DNA of 64,000 bases from Alkalicoccus chagannorensis DSM 18086. GTDB lineage: Bacteria; Bacillota; Bacilli; Bacillales; Salisediminibacteriaceae. The stretch lies in the NCBI RefSeq assembly GCF_000429725.1, contig NZ_AUCK01000014.1:1-64000 (forward strand), given 5' to 3'. Positions 9,011 to 18,668 of the stretch are shown one piece after another; within the stretch, counting starts at the first letter, position 1; each line of letters starts with the position of its first letter. The notes under the pieces were generated by a model. The model had not been told where the DNA came from and did not search any database. It was given only the letters and a program-made list of their open reading frames with translations. Made by a program: the position numbers and the translations under genes.

Positions 9011-9857
9011 CCGCGCCGCCTACCTGCCTCGCTGCTACCGCAGCCTGATGGAACAGCGGGATCAGCGGTTCGTCTGGCTGATTGTCGACGACGGCTCCAC
9101 CGACGATACGCGCGCGCTCGTGCGGACGTGGCAGCGGGAAGGAGCGGTCGATATCCGCTACATTTACCAGCAGAACCAGGGCATGCACGGCGCCCACAAT
9201 ACAGCCTACAGCCATATCGATACGGAATTGAACGTCTGCCTTGATTCGGACGATTTTTTTTATCCGGATGCCGTACATAACATGCTCCTTTTCTGGGAGA
9301 TGTTCGGTACGACGGAGGCGGCGGGCTTTGCCGCGCTGAACACGAACATGGAGGGCCGGCTCATTGGCACACCGTTTCCTTCCACGTTGACCCGGTCGAC
9401 GCTCTTTGATTTGTACAACCGCTGGTCGGTCCGCGGTGATAAAAAGCTCGTGTACCGAACCGAGCTGACGAAGCTGTATCCATACCCGCTGTTTCACGGG
9501 GAGCGCTACGTCGGCCTCGCCTATAAGTATTACAAGCTCGATCAGCATTATCCACTGCTGCTGATGAACGAGCCGGTCTGCTACGTCGATTATCAGCTGG
9601 ACGGTTCGTCCCATAACATGCTCTACCAGTACAAATCGAATCCGCAGGGATTTGCTTTCTACCGGCGGGAGCTGATGCAGCTCGAACAATCCTGCCTGCC
9701 GTTTCAATTCCGGCAGTGCATTCATTACGTGTCGAGTTCGATGCTCGGCCGCAATCGGCGGTTTCTCCGGGAATCGCCGAAAAAAGGAGCAACGATTGCA
9801 GCGATTCCATTCGGTGCGCTGCTGTACTGTTATATTCAATGGAAAACAACCGCTTAA
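8973..9857 (+). CDS. Glycosyltransferase family 2
   Basis: A 294-residue GT-A-fold transferase. The opening TVFTPTYNRAAYL, the nucleotide-binding IVDDGSTDDT and the metal-binding LDSDDFFYPD motif are all present, so an inverting NDP-sugar transferase is expected. It has no obvious membrane segment. It starts inside the end of the preceding gene (38-base overlap) and is followed 12 bases later by the polymerase gene. Specificity is unknown. Confidence 0.88.
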   Translation: MDAKITVFTPTYNRAAYLPRCYRSLMEQRDQRFVWLIVDDGSTDDTRALVRTWQREGAVDIRYIYQQNQGMHGAHNTAYSHIDTELNVCLDSDDFFYPDAVHNMLLFWEMFGTTEAAGFAALNTNMEGRLIGTPFPSTLTRSTLFDLYNRWSVRGDKKLVYRTELTKLYPYPLFHGERYVGLAYKYYKLDQHYPLLLMNEPVCYVDYQLDGSSHNMLYQYKSNPQGFAFYRRELMQLEQSCLPFQFRQCIHYVSSSMLGRNRRFLRESPKKGATIAAIPFGALLYCYIQWKTTA

Positions 9858-9869
9858 GGAGGGACGCGC

Positions 9870-10973
9870 ATGGAGATCATTACGCTGCAGCTGCTGTTTG
9901 TGATGATGCTCGGTTTGATGGCGAGAGCACTGGCCCGGCCGGAGCCGAAAACGGAGATGATGCAGCTGGCCGGACTGGAACGGCGGCCGGACGGCATGTT
10001 TGCAGCTGCAGCGGTGCTCTGCATGATTCTCGTCTCCGGGTTCCGCACGAACATCGGCGATACGTATGTGTACAGCAATATTTATGAACGGGATACGTTC
10101 ACGTGGGGCGATCTTCCGGAAATGCAGGACGAAGGATTCGTGGTGCTGCAGATGTTTTTGCAGCAGTTTTCCCATGATGCGCAGCTGATGATTTTTGCCA
10201 GCGCACTGATCACGCTGTCGCTGATCGGATTCGTTCTGTATCGGTATTCACCGCTCTTTGAACTGAGTTTGTTCGTCTTCATCGCTTCGGGTATGTTTCT
10301 CGTCTCGATGAACGGCATCCGGCAGTACTTGGCCGCCTCGATCGTGTTCGCTTCCGTTCATTTCATCATGAAAGGCAAGTTTCTCGGCTATGCCGGGTGT
10401 GTGCTGCTCGCTTCGACGTTTCACCAGAGTGCGCTCATCCTGCTGCCGGTCTACTTCATCGTCCGGCGGGAAGCCTGGTCCTGGTCCACGATGGGGCTGC
10501 TCGCGCTTGGCGTGCTCGGGGTCATCGGCTACCAGCAGCTGTCGGAAGTGCTGTTTGAGGCGATGTCGGAAACGCAGTACGGGGAATACTCCGAATTCAA
10601 CGAAGGCGGTGCCAATGCGATGAGGGTGGCCGTTTCCGCTGCGCCGCTGCTGCTCGCGTTTATCGGCAGAAAGCAGCTCAAAGCGTTGTATCCAAAAAGC
10701 GACTACCTCGTCAACCTGGCGCTGTTGAGCATTGTATTTATGCTGATTTCCACACAGAACTGGATTTTCGCCCGCTTCGCCATCTATTTCGACTTGTTCA
10801 ATCTCATTTTGATTGCCTGGGTAGTGAAAATCTTCAGCTGGCGCGATCAGCCGCTGATCTACTTCGCTATTGTCGTCCTGTATGCGGGATTCTTCTGGTA
10901 TGAATACAGCATGACGCTCAACATTCAATATTTAAGTGACATCCTGCCGTCGTTCAAAGGGGAGGGATATTGA
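9870..10973 (+). CDS. epsG: EpsG-family polysaccharide polymerase
   Basis: A 367-residue multi-spanning membrane protein of the EpsG (Wzy-like) family, thought to polymerise flipped repeat units on the outer face of the membrane. Support comes from the family-typical SGFRTNIGDTYVY segment near residue 50, the MNGIRQYLAASI segment in the middle, FHQSALILLPV, and about ten hydrophobic segments. RBS GGAGGGAC precedes ATG 9870. Its stop overlaps the next start (TGATG). No classical Wzy is present elsewhere in the operon. Confidence 0.88.
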   Translation: MEIITLQLLFVMMLGLMARALARPEPKTEMMQLAGLERRPDGMFAAAAVLCMILVSGFRTNIGDTYVYSNIYERDTFTWGDLPEMQDEGFVVLQMFLQQFSHDAQLMIFASALITLSLIGFVLYRYSPLFELSLFVFIASGMFLVSMNGIRQYLAASIVFASVHFIMKGKFLGYAGCVLLASTFHQSALILLPVYFIVRREAWSWSTMGLLALGVLGVIGYQQLSEVLFEAMSETQYGEYSEFNEGGANAMRVAVSAAPLLLAFIGRKQLKALYPKSDYLVNLALLSIVFMLISTQNWIFARFAIYFDLFNLILIAWVVKIFSWRDQPLIYFAIVVLYAGFFWYEYSMTLNIQYLSDILPSFKGEGY

Positions 10974-11632
10974 TGGATCTGATTATTGTCGGCGCGGGGG
11001 GACACGGCCGAGTGGCCGCCGCCATCGCTGCCCGGATGCCCGGCGTAAAACTCGCCGGGGTCCTCGATGACCGGTTTACCCATATGAAGATTACAGACGG
11101 GCGCATGTATGCGCCCGTGTCGTATGCAGAAGCGCTGCATCAAGGATTCCCGGATGTGAAGTGGTTTATCGGCATCGGAAACAACCGGGTCCGTCAGCAG
11201 CTGGCCGCCCGGCTGGACTTTCCCGAAACGGCCTACGCGTCGCTCGTCCATCCGTCGGCGCAGATCAACGGCGACAGCCGAATCGGTGCCGGAACTCTGC
11301 TAGGACCGCAGGCGGTCGTCAATTCGGATGCGGAGGTCGGCCGTCATGTCATCGTGAACACGGGGGCGGTGGTCGAGCACGACAATACGATCGGCGACTA
11401 TGTGCATCTGTCGCCGAACGTGACGCTGACCGGCAGTGTCACGGTGCACGAAGGAGGGCATCTCGGAGCAGGCAGCTGCGTGATTCCCGGCAAGAACGTG
11501 GGGGCGTGGGCGGTGACGGGAGCTGGATCGACGGTGATCGATGATCTGCCCGCCGGTGTCACAGCTGTCGGCACGCCCGCGAAAATTATCAAGAGAGAAG
11601 GTGCTGTTTTTGTCCAACATCAACAATCATAA
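10973..11632 (+). CDS. epsM: NeuD/PglD-family sugar O/N-acetyltransferase (EpsM-like)
   Basis: A 219-residue left-handed beta-helix acyltransferase. The Rossmann-like N-terminus (IIVGAGGHGRV) is followed by hexapeptide repeats from about residue 90 on (SRIGAGTLLGPQAVV..., GAGSCVIPGKN). In the PglD/EpsM branch it N-acetylates the UDP-4-amino sugar from the aminotransferase, giving UDP-diNAc-bacillosamine. It sits directly before the aminotransferase gene. ATG 10973 follows GGGGAGGG; a TTG one codon earlier is less likely. Confidence 0.88.
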   Translation: MDLIIVGAGGHGRVAAAIAARMPGVKLAGVLDDRFTHMKITDGRMYAPVSYAEALHQGFPDVKWFIGIGNNRVRQQLAARLDFPETAYASLVHPSAQINGDSRIGAGTLLGPQAVVNSDAEVGRHVIVNTGAVVEHDNTIGDYVHLSPNVTLTGSVTVHEGGHLGAGSCVIPGKNVGAWAVTGAGSTVIDDLPAGVTAVGTPAKIIKREGAVFVQHQQS

Positions 11633-12800
11633 AATTCATCTATCACCACCGCATTTGAGCGGAAAAGAAATCGAGTTTCTCGACGATGCGACTGCGAGCA
11701 ACTGGATCGCGCCGGTCGGTCCGCATCTGGATGCCTTTGAACAGGAGTTTGCTTCCTTTACCGGCATGCAGGGCGCAGCGGCCGTCCAGTCCGGCACCGC
11801 GGCAATTCACCTCGCGCTGGAACTGCTCGGCATCGGCCGGGGGGACCGGGTGTACTGCTCGAGCTTCACGTTTATTGCGAGCATCAACCCGGCGCTCTAC
11901 CTCGGAGCGGAGCCGGTGTTTATCGACGCTGAACCGGATTCGTGGAACATGTCGCCGCGTGCCCTGCGCCGGGCGATGAAGCAGGACGCGCTCGACGGCC
12001 GGCTGCCGAAAGCGGTCATCGTCGTCCACCTGTACGGCCAGAGCGCGAAAATGCGGGAAATTCTCCGCATCTGCCGTCATTTCGATGTGCCGGTGATCGA
12101 AGACGCCGCCGAATCCCTCGGCGCCTCCTACTTTGGCGTCCAGACCGGATCGATGGGCATGTACGGCGCCTTTTCGTTCAATGGCAATAAAATCATCACG
12201 ACGTCCGGGGGCGGCATGCTGGTCTCCCGTTCGATTCCGGCGATTGACCGGGCGAAAAAGCTCGCGACGCAGGCGAAAGAACCGGTGCCGCATTACGAAC
12301 ATAAAGAAATCGGCTACAACTACCGCATGAGCAACCTGCTTGCCGCGGTGGGTCGGGCGCAGCTGCGGCAGCTCCGCATCCGCATTAAGCAGAAGCGGGC
12401 GGTATTCGAGATTTACCAGGACGCACTCGACCGGGTGAAAGGATTTACGTTCATGCCGGAGTATGAGGGGTCCTATTCGACGCGCTGGCTGACGACGCTG
12501 ACGGTCGATCCGAAGTTCACGAAAGTCACGCGGGATCACTTGATCGAAACGCTCGCCGAGCAGAATATCGAAGCGCGTCCGGTATGGAAGCCGCTTCATA
12601 CGCAGCCGGTCTTTCAAGGCGTGGAGTACCACCCGCACAGCAATCAGACGAGCGTGTCGGAAGGATTGTTCGAGCAGGGACTCTGCCTGCCGTCGGGATC
12701 GGCGCTGCGGGATGTGGAACAGCAGTGGGTGATCAACTGTATTCTCGCCCGCCTCCGCGAAGAGCGGCAGCGGTTTGTTTCCATATCTTCAAGGAGGTGA
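11610..12800 (+). CDS. epsN: DegT/DnrJ/EryC1-family aminotransferase (EpsN/PglE-like)
   Basis: A PLP-dependent aminotransferase of about 396 residues expected to put the 4-amino group on the EpsC product. The PLP lysine is Lys194 in SFNGNKIITTSGGG; the phosphate-binding QSGTAAIHLAL and the EDAAESLGA acid are also present. The start is uncertain: TTG 11610 after AGAGAAGG fits the conserved N-terminus and gives a 23-base overlap with the previous gene; GTG 11601 is the alternative. With EpsC and EpsM it completes the UDP-diNAc-bacillosamine set. Confidence 0.9.
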   Translation: MSNINNHKIHLSPPHLSGKEIEFLDDATASNWIAPVGPHLDAFEQEFASFTGMQGAAAVQSGTAAIHLALELLGIGRGDRVYCSSFTFIASINPALYLGAEPVFIDAEPDSWNMSPRALRRAMKQDALDGRLPKAVIVVHLYGQSAKMREILRICRHFDVPVIEDAAESLGASYFGVQTGSMGMYGAFSFNGNKIITTSGGGMLVSRSIPAIDRAKKLATQAKEPVPHYEHKEIGYNYRMSNLLAAVGRAQLRQLRIRIKQKRAVFEIYQDALDRVKGFTFMPEYEGSYSTRWLTTLTVDPKFTKVTRDHLIETLAEQNIEARPVWKPLHTQPVFQGVEYHPHSNQTSVSEGLFEQGLCLPSGSALRDVEQQWVINCILARLREERQRFVSISSRR

Positions 12801-12804
12801 CACG

Positions 12805-13932
12805 ATGAAACGGGTGCTCCATGTGACAGGAAGGATGAACCGTGCGGGGACGGAAACGATGCTGATGAACGTGTACCGGGAGCTCGACCGCTCCCGGATC
12901 CAGTTTGACTTTGTTTCTTTCCAGACTGAAGCAGGGGATTACGATGATGAAATCCGGGAGCTCGGGGGCCGGGTGCTGTATGTATCCGATCAGACGTCGA
13001 TCCGGGCGCTCTACCGGGTGATGAAAGTCTCCGGACCGTATGATGCGGTGCATGCCCATACGATGTTTCACTGCGGCATGGCCATGGCAGCAGCCAAACT
13101 TGCCGGCGTGCCGGTACGCATCTCCCATGCGCACACGACGCAGGACGATACCGATTCGCTGCTGCGTTCGTGCTACCGCTCCTTGATGCGGAACATGATC
13201 CAGCAGTTCTCGACGGACACCGTCAGCTGCAGCGCCGAAGCCGCCGCCTGCCTGTACGGCCGGGAGGGCGGACTGCACCTGCCGAACTATGTCCCGTATG
13301 AGCGGATGATGCACTGCAGCCGCGAGGAGATAGAAGCATTCAAACAGCGGTGGCAGATCGGAGATGAGATGGTGCTCGGTCATATCGGCCGTTTCATCGA
13401 GCCGAAAAACCACGCCCACCTGCTCCAGGTGACGAAAGCGCTCGTCGATGGCGGCACCGATGTGACGCTTCTGCTCGTCGGAGAAGGAGAGACGCTCGAG
13501 AAAACGAAGGCGCTCGCAGCGCGGCTCGGGATCCGCGACCGCGTCCGCTTCACCGGCGCGCTGGAGGATGTCCGACCGGCGCTGCACGCCATGTCCTGCT
13601 TCTTGTTTCCGTCCTATTACGAGGGCCTCGGCCTCGTGCTGCTGGAAGCGCAGGCCGCCGGGGTGCCGTGCCTCGTATCCGAAGCAGTCCAGCCGGAAGC
13701 CGATCTCGGCCTGCATCTGCTGCGGCGCTGCCGGCTCGCAGACGGCGCCGCAGCATGGGCGGATGCTGCCTTGACCGAAGCAGCGGTGAAACCCCACGTT
13801 CCCGTCCCGGTCCGGCGGCGGGCATTTGAGCAGCAGGGGCGTTCGATGAGCGACATCGTCGATCAGCTCCGGATTATCTATGGAGCAGAAGAGGAGGAGC
13901 GCCATGAACAAAACGTTGATCGCCTCGTATGA
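12805..13932 (+). CDS. Glycosyltransferase family 4 (second EpsF-like)
   Basis: A 375-residue GT-B transferase with the EpsF-type opening VLHVTGRMNRAGTETMLMN, HAHTMFHCG in the N-domain and the donor element PSYYEGLGLVLLEAQAAG in the C-domain. The AAGGAGGTGA site at 12791-12800 sets ATG 12805. It is a likely paralogue of the gene at 7868. It overlaps the next gene by 29 bases. Specificity is unknown. Confidence 0.87.
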   Translation: MKRVLHVTGRMNRAGTETMLMNVYRELDRSRIQFDFVSFQTEAGDYDDEIRELGGRVLYVSDQTSIRALYRVMKVSGPYDAVHAHTMFHCGMAMAAAKLAGVPVRISHAHTTQDDTDSLLRSCYRSLMRNMIQQFSTDTVSCSAEAAACLYGREGGLHLPNYVPYERMMHCSREEIEAFKQRWQIGDEMVLGHIGRFIEPKNHAHLLQVTKALVDGGTDVTLLLVGEGETLEKTKALAARLGIRDRVRFTGALEDVRPALHAMSCFLFPSYYEGLGLVLLEAQAAGVPCLVSEAVQPEADLGLHLLRRCRLADGAAAWADAALTEAAVKPHVPVPVRRRAFEQQGRSMSDIVDQLRIIYGAEEEERHEQNVDRLV

Positions 13933-15136
13933 TATGGAAGTCGGCGGGGTCGAGCGGAGTCTCATTACCCTGCTGGAACAGTTCGCCGGCGATGAGGTGC
14001 CGGTGGACTTATTTTTGTACCGGCACGTCGGCGAATTCATGCAGTACCTGCCGGAAGAAGTGACGCTGCTGCCGGAAGTTCCGGCCTACAGCACGTTTCG
14101 TTATCCGATTGCCGACGTGCTGCGCCAAGGGCATTACACGATCGGCGCGGTCCGGCTGTTCTCCCGGTACAAAGCCCTCTGGCTCGGGCACCGGCGCCGT
14201 TTGTTTGAGCCGGGCTACATGCAGCTGCAGTACATGTGGAAATATGCGCTGCGGTACCTGCCGGAGCTGGAGACCGAATACGACACCGCCATCAGCTACT
14301 TATGGCCGCATTATTTCGTCGCCGAAAAAGTCCAGGCGAAACAAAAAATTGCCTGGATTCATACGGATTTCTCCACGGTGGAGGCGGACCCGAAGATGGA
14401 CGAGACGATCTGGAATGCCTACGACCATATCGTCGCTGTCTCGGAAGCCTGCCGGGACGCGTTCGTCACGAAATACCCGAGGCTCGCGGAGAAAACGATC
14501 GTCATCGAAAACCTGCAGTCGCCGGCGTTTATCCGCAGAGAGGCGGAAGCGTGCGGAGCTCCGGAAATGGAGGACGATCCCCGCATCAAGCTGGTGACAG
14601 TCGCCCGTCTCTCGTACGCCAAAGGCATTGATATCGCCGTGGATGCGATGAAAAAGCTGAAGGAAAAAGGGATTACCGGCATTGCCTGGTATGTCGTCGG
14701 CTACGGGGGAGATGAAGCGATGCTCCGGCAGCGGATCGCCGATCACGGCCTCGAGGACTGCATGTACCTGCTCGGCAAAAAGGTCAATCCGTACCCGTAT
14801 ATCGAGGCAGCGGATGTGTACGTGCAGCCCTCCCGCTACGAAGGCAAAGCGGTCACCGTGAGCGAAGCCCAGATTCTCGGGAAGCCAGTACTCATCACGG
14901 ATTACCCGACGGCTTCGAGCCAGATGGAAGACGGCGTGGACGGCATGATCTGTGCCCTCTCAGCCGATGGTATCGCTGCCGCTGTCCGGCGGCTCGCTCA
15001 TCATCATGAGCTGAGGGGCCGGCTGGCAGCTGCCTGCCGGGCGCGCTCGTATGGGAACGAACAGGAGAAAGATAAAATCTACGCACTGCTGGGAGGGAAC
15101 GTTCATGACACGCCCGAAGCTGCTATTCCTTATTGA
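13904..15136 (+). CDS. Glycosyltransferase family 4, tandem array member 1
   Basis: A 410-residue GT-B transferase. The N-terminus carries a GGVERSLITLLEQF-type motif shared with the three following genes. The donor domain has NPYPYIEAADVYVQPSRYEG with the catalytic acid pair near VSEAQ. GAGGAGG before ATG 13904 chooses this start over the frame opening at 13880. It is the first of four tandem paralogues (13904-18668) that probably arose by duplication and now add different sugars or linkages. It overlaps the next gene by 32 bases. Confidence 0.87.
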   Translation: MNKTLIASYDMEVGGVERSLITLLEQFAGDEVPVDLFLYRHVGEFMQYLPEEVTLLPEVPAYSTFRYPIADVLRQGHYTIGAVRLFSRYKALWLGHRRRLFEPGYMQLQYMWKYALRYLPELETEYDTAISYLWPHYFVAEKVQAKQKIAWIHTDFSTVEADPKMDETIWNAYDHIVAVSEACRDAFVTKYPRLAEKTIVIENLQSPAFIRREAEACGAPEMEDDPRIKLVTVARLSYAKGIDIAVDAMKKLKEKGITGIAWYVVGYGGDEAMLRQRIADHGLEDCMYLLGKKVNPYPYIEAADVYVQPSRYEGKAVTVSEAQILGKPVLITDYPTASSQMEDGVDGMICALSADGIAAAVRRLAHHHELRGRLAAACRARSYGNEQEKDKIYALLGGNVHDTPEAAIPY

Positions 15137-16316
15137 TTCGCTGCAGATCGGCGGGGCAGAAAAAAGCCTCCTCACGCTGCTTCACCGGCTGGATCCGGAT
15201 GCCTATGACGTGTCGCTCCTGGTGCTTACCGCCGGCGGTGCGTGGGAAGCGGAGGTGCCTGCCTATGTGAAGAGAGTGGCAGCACCGGCATACTTCCGCT
15301 GGCTGCAGGGGGAGAAGGGACGTGGGATCTTCCCGCTCCTGCGGATGCTTGTTTCGCTGCGGCTGCGGTTGACTAGGCTTCATCCAGAACAGGCAGTTTT
15401 CTCAACGATCCGTCGAGTGCTGGATCTGCCTCAAGAACGGTATGACACGGTAATTGCCTACAGCCAGGGGATGCCGACCTATGTGGCCTCGCACCTGCAG
15501 GCGGACAGGAAAACCGCCTGGATCAACATGGACTATGCCGCGGGCACGTTCGATCGGAAGATGGATGCTGCTTTTTATGAACAGTTCGATCAGGTTACCG
15601 CCGTTTCCCCTTACATTCAAGCATCACTGGAGCAGCACTGTCCGGAGATGAGCGGGAAAACGGTCTGTTTTCCGGACATTGTCGATCCGTCGCTCGTGCA
15701 GCGGCTGGCCGAAGCGCCGGCGGAAGACCTGCACGGCGTCCGACGCATCGTGACCGTCGGCAGACTGGATCCGGCGAAAGGCATCGACCGGATTCCGGCA
15801 GCGGCGGCAGAGTTGAAACAGGCGGGTGTCGATTTCCGCTGGTACGTGATCGGGGAGGGTCCGGCACGGGCAGAGGTAGAACAGGCAGTGAAGGCGTACC
15901 AGGTGGAGGAGGAGGTACAGCTTCTAGGCGCACGGGCCAATCCGTATCCGCTCATGAAGCAGGCCGGCCTCTACGTGCAGCCTTCCAGAAAGGAAGGGTT
16001 TGGGATGGCGGTGCTCGAAGCAGCCGCCCTCCGCCTGCCGATCATCTGCACCCCGTTCGGCACAGCGCCGGATTTGTGCAGGCAGACCGGCGGCTGGCTC
16101 GTGAAAGCCGAGGCACTGGGCGCTGCCTGTGCCCATATGCTGGAACATCCGCAGCCATCTTCCCCTGTGCCGGTGCCGGAACATGCATTACATCAACTGC
16201 TATTAGGAGGTGATCGGAATGAAACGGATGCTTTTTATGCTGCCGAGTCTCGGGATCGGAGGGACCGAGCGGGCCCTGTTGTCGCTCCTGTGGGAAATGG
16301 ACCGGAGCCGCGCTGA
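15105..16316 (+). CDS. Glycosyltransferase family 4, tandem array member 2
   Basis: A 403-residue GT-B transferase with the array motif IGGAEKSLLTLLHRL and donor element NPYPLMKQAGLYVQPSRKEG...VLEAA. GGGAGGG precedes ATG 15105. The last 30-odd codons run 98 bases into the next gene in another frame, so the C-terminal tail is a translation of the neighbour's ribosome-binding site and start. This suggests loss of an earlier stop codon, or a tolerated read-on. Specificity is unknown. Confidence 0.85.
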   Translation: MTRPKLLFLIDSLQIGGAEKSLLTLLHRLDPDAYDVSLLVLTAGGAWEAEVPAYVKRVAAPAYFRWLQGEKGRGIFPLLRMLVSLRLRLTRLHPEQAVFSTIRRVLDLPQERYDTVIAYSQGMPTYVASHLQADRKTAWINMDYAAGTFDRKMDAAFYEQFDQVTAVSPYIQASLEQHCPEMSGKTVCFPDIVDPSLVQRLAEAPAEDLHGVRRIVTVGRLDPAKGIDRIPAAAAELKQAGVDFRWYVIGEGPARAEVEQAVKAYQVEEEVQLLGARANPYPLMKQAGLYVQPSRKEGFGMAVLEAAALRLPIICTPFGTAPDLCRQTGGWLVKAEALGAACAHMLEHPQPSSPVPVPEHALHQLLLGGDRNETDAFYAAESRDRRDRAGPVVAPVGNGPEPR

Positions 16317-17427
16317 TATTACGGTGCTGCTCATGAAAAAAGAGGGGGCGTTTTTAAAACAGCTTCCCCCGGACGTCCGGGTGATGGCGCTGGAAGCCCC
16401 GGATGAGCTGACGAGTATGCTCGATCAGCCGCCGAGGGAAACGAGTGTCAGGCTGTGGCGGGAAGGCCGCCGCAGAGAGGCTGTCCGCTTTGTCCGCGGA
16501 TGGATGCAGAGCCGGAGCGGACGGACGAACGCGCCGCTGCTGTCGCAGATGGCCTCCGGGATTCCGCAGCAGAAAGAAACATACGATATCGCCGTCGCCT
16601 TTGCCGGTCCGTTTGACTTCATCAGTTACTACGTCGCCGAGCGGATATCCGCCGAGCGGAAAGTGCAGTGGATTCATTTTGATATTACACGCATCGGGTT
16701 TCATGCACCGGCGATGCTGCCGGTCTACCGGAAGTTCGATCACGTTTTTGCGGTGTCGTCCAGAGCGGCGTCCCTGTTCCGTGCAGCCATGCCGGAACTC
16801 GCCGACCGGACCGAGACGGTGTACAATGTCCTCTCTCCGGCGCGGCTGATGCTGGAGGCGCAGATGGCAGCAAGGCCGCCTTTTGATCCTTCACTGCTGC
16901 ACGTCGTCTCGGTCGGCAGGCTCTGCTGGGAAAAAGGGCAGGATGAGCTGCTGCGGGCCGCGGCACTTGTCCGGGAAGAAGCGGCCGGCTGGCACCTTCA
17001 TCTGATTGGAGACGGGCCGATGCGCCCGAAGCTGGAGGCTCTTGCAGACCGGCTCGATCTCAGCGGGGCGGTCACGTTCCACGGGACGATTGAGAACCCG
17101 TACGCGTTTATTCAGGCATGCGACCTTTACGTGCAGCCGTCCCGCCATGAAGGATACTGCCTGACGCTCGCCGAAGCACGCTGTTTTAACCGGCCGATCG
17201 TCACGACGAATTTCACCGGGGCAGAGGAACAGATCGCCCATCAACAGACAGGTATTGTCACCGAGGAGGACGCGCCGTCTCTGGCAGCGGGGATGCTCGA
17301 ACTGCTTCAGGACCCGGAAAAGCGGCACGCCTTCAGCAGTGCCCTGGAACAGGAAGAACCGGATACGTCCACCGAGGCACTCAAACTGCTGCGTATTCCT
17401 CCGCGGGCGAAGGAGGAGAGCCTGTGA
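16219..17427 (+). CDS. Glycosyltransferase family 4, tandem array member 3
   Basis: A 402-residue GT-B transferase with array motif IGGTERALLSLLWEM and donor element NPYAFIQACDLYVQPSRHEG...LAEAR. The start is ATG 16219 with AGGAGG at 16205-16210. GTG 16210 overlaps that site and is unlikely. It begins inside the preceding gene (98-base overlap), and its stop overlaps the next start. Confidence 0.87.
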   Translation: MKRMLFMLPSLGIGGTERALLSLLWEMDRSRADITVLLMKKEGAFLKQLPPDVRVMALEAPDELTSMLDQPPRETSVRLWREGRRREAVRFVRGWMQSRSGRTNAPLLSQMASGIPQQKETYDIAVAFAGPFDFISYYVAERISAERKVQWIHFDITRIGFHAPAMLPVYRKFDHVFAVSSRAASLFRAAMPELADRTETVYNVLSPARLMLEAQMAARPPFDPSLLHVVSVGRLCWEKGQDELLRAAALVREEAAGWHLHLIGDGPMRPKLEALADRLDLSGAVTFHGTIENPYAFIQACDLYVQPSRHEGYCLTLAEARCFNRPIVTTNFTGAEEQIAHQQTGIVTEEDAPSLAAGMLELLQDPEKRHAFSSALEQEEPDTSTEALKLLRIPPRAKEESL

Positions 17428-18668
17428 AGCGAATCTTGTTTGTGCTGAGCAGCATGCGGCTGGGCGGGGTGGAGAAGTCGTTCCTGGCGCTGCTTGCCTC
17501 CTTTCCGCGGGAAGGCTGGCAGGTAGATGTCCTCCTGCTCGAAAAGACGGGCGAACTGCTGGAGGAACTGCCCTCCTGGGTGCGGGTACTCGAAGCCCCC
17601 TGGTACGAAGCGATGAAGCGTCCGCTGCTGGCGCCGCCGCGGCAGGTCGTGCAGCAGGATCTGCGGATGGGGCGGATCAAACAGGCGCTCACATTCAGTG
17701 CAGGCACCTTGATCTCGACGTATTCCAGCGATCGCACCTTCTTCTACCGGATGCTTTTTTCCGGCGTGCCGGAGCTGGAAGAGGACTATGATACCGTGGT
17801 CGCCTACCAGGGACCGACCGACATTCTTGATTATTACGTAGCAAAAAAAGTAAACGCCCGGCGGAAAATAGGGTGGGTGCACTTCGATGTCGGTTCCTTT
17901 CCAGTCAACCGCCGGCTGTATCAGCGTCTGTACGCCGAGTATGATCATATCTTTGTCGTCTCCCGTCAGGCAGAGCGTCATTTGATTGCCACATTGAAAA
18001 CGCCGGAATTAGAGAAAAAAACGAGCGTCTTCTACACGCCGCTTCCAGCCGAACAGATCCGGAGGCAGGCAGAAGAAAAAGGATTCAGCGGGGAGAAACA
18101 GGGGATGCGGCTCGTCACGGTCGGACGCCTCTCCGAAGAAAAAGGACCGTATCTGGCGCTGGAAGCAGCCGCCCAACTGAAAAAGGAAGGGATCGCCTTC
18201 TGCTGGTACTGGGTCGGAGACGGGCCGGAACGGGACAAAGTCGAAGAGGAGGTCCGCAGCCGTGGACTTGCCGACTGTTTTCAGCTGCTCGGCAGACAAA
18301 AAAACCCGTATCCTTTCGTGGGCGCATCCGACATCTACATTCAGCCTTCGCTGCATGAAGGGTTCTGCCTGACTCTCGCGGAGGCGAAACTGTTAGGCAG
18401 GCCGATCGTTACAACCGATTTTACCGGAGCGGCTGAACAGATCCGCTCCTATTTTGACGGTGTCGTCGTCCGAAAGGAACCACGGGAGTTGAGCAGCGCG
18501 ATCCGCATGCTGATCGACAACCCCCGGCAGCGGGAACGGCTGTCGGAGCAGGTTTCCTACAGCCGGATGGCCTCCTTCGTCGACCTGCAGCGGAACATGA
18601 GGGAATTAACGAAGACAGGGGGAACGAATCATGGAAATAAACGTCAGCGTCGTCGTGCCGGTGTATAA
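17424..18668 (+). CDS. Glycosyltransferase family 4, tandem array member 4
   Basis: A 414-residue GT-B transferase with array motif LGGVEKSFLALLASF and donor element NPYPFVGASDIYIQPSLHEG...LAEAK, most like member 3 (both have TDFTGAAEQI/TNFTGAEEQI after the donor site). GTG 17424 is coupled to the previous stop (GTGA). The last ~13 codons overlap the next gene by 38 bases and end in a basic tail. Confidence 0.87.
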   Translation: MKRILFVLSSMRLGGVEKSFLALLASFPREGWQVDVLLLEKTGELLEELPSWVRVLEAPWYEAMKRPLLAPPRQVVQQDLRMGRIKQALTFSAGTLISTYSSDRTFFYRMLFSGVPELEEDYDTVVAYQGPTDILDYYVAKKVNARRKIGWVHFDVGSFPVNRRLYQRLYAEYDHIFVVSRQAERHLIATLKTPELEKKTSVFYTPLPAEQIRRQAEEKGFSGEKQGMRLVTVGRLSEEKGPYLALEAAAQLKKEGIAFCWYWVGDGPERDKVEEEVRSRGLADCFQLLGRQKNPYPFVGASDIYIQPSLHEGFCLTLAEAKLLGRPIVTTDFTGAAEQIRSYFDGVVVRKEPRELSSAIRMLIDNPRQRERLSEQVSYSRMASFVDLQRNMRELTKTGGTNHGNKRQRRRAGV

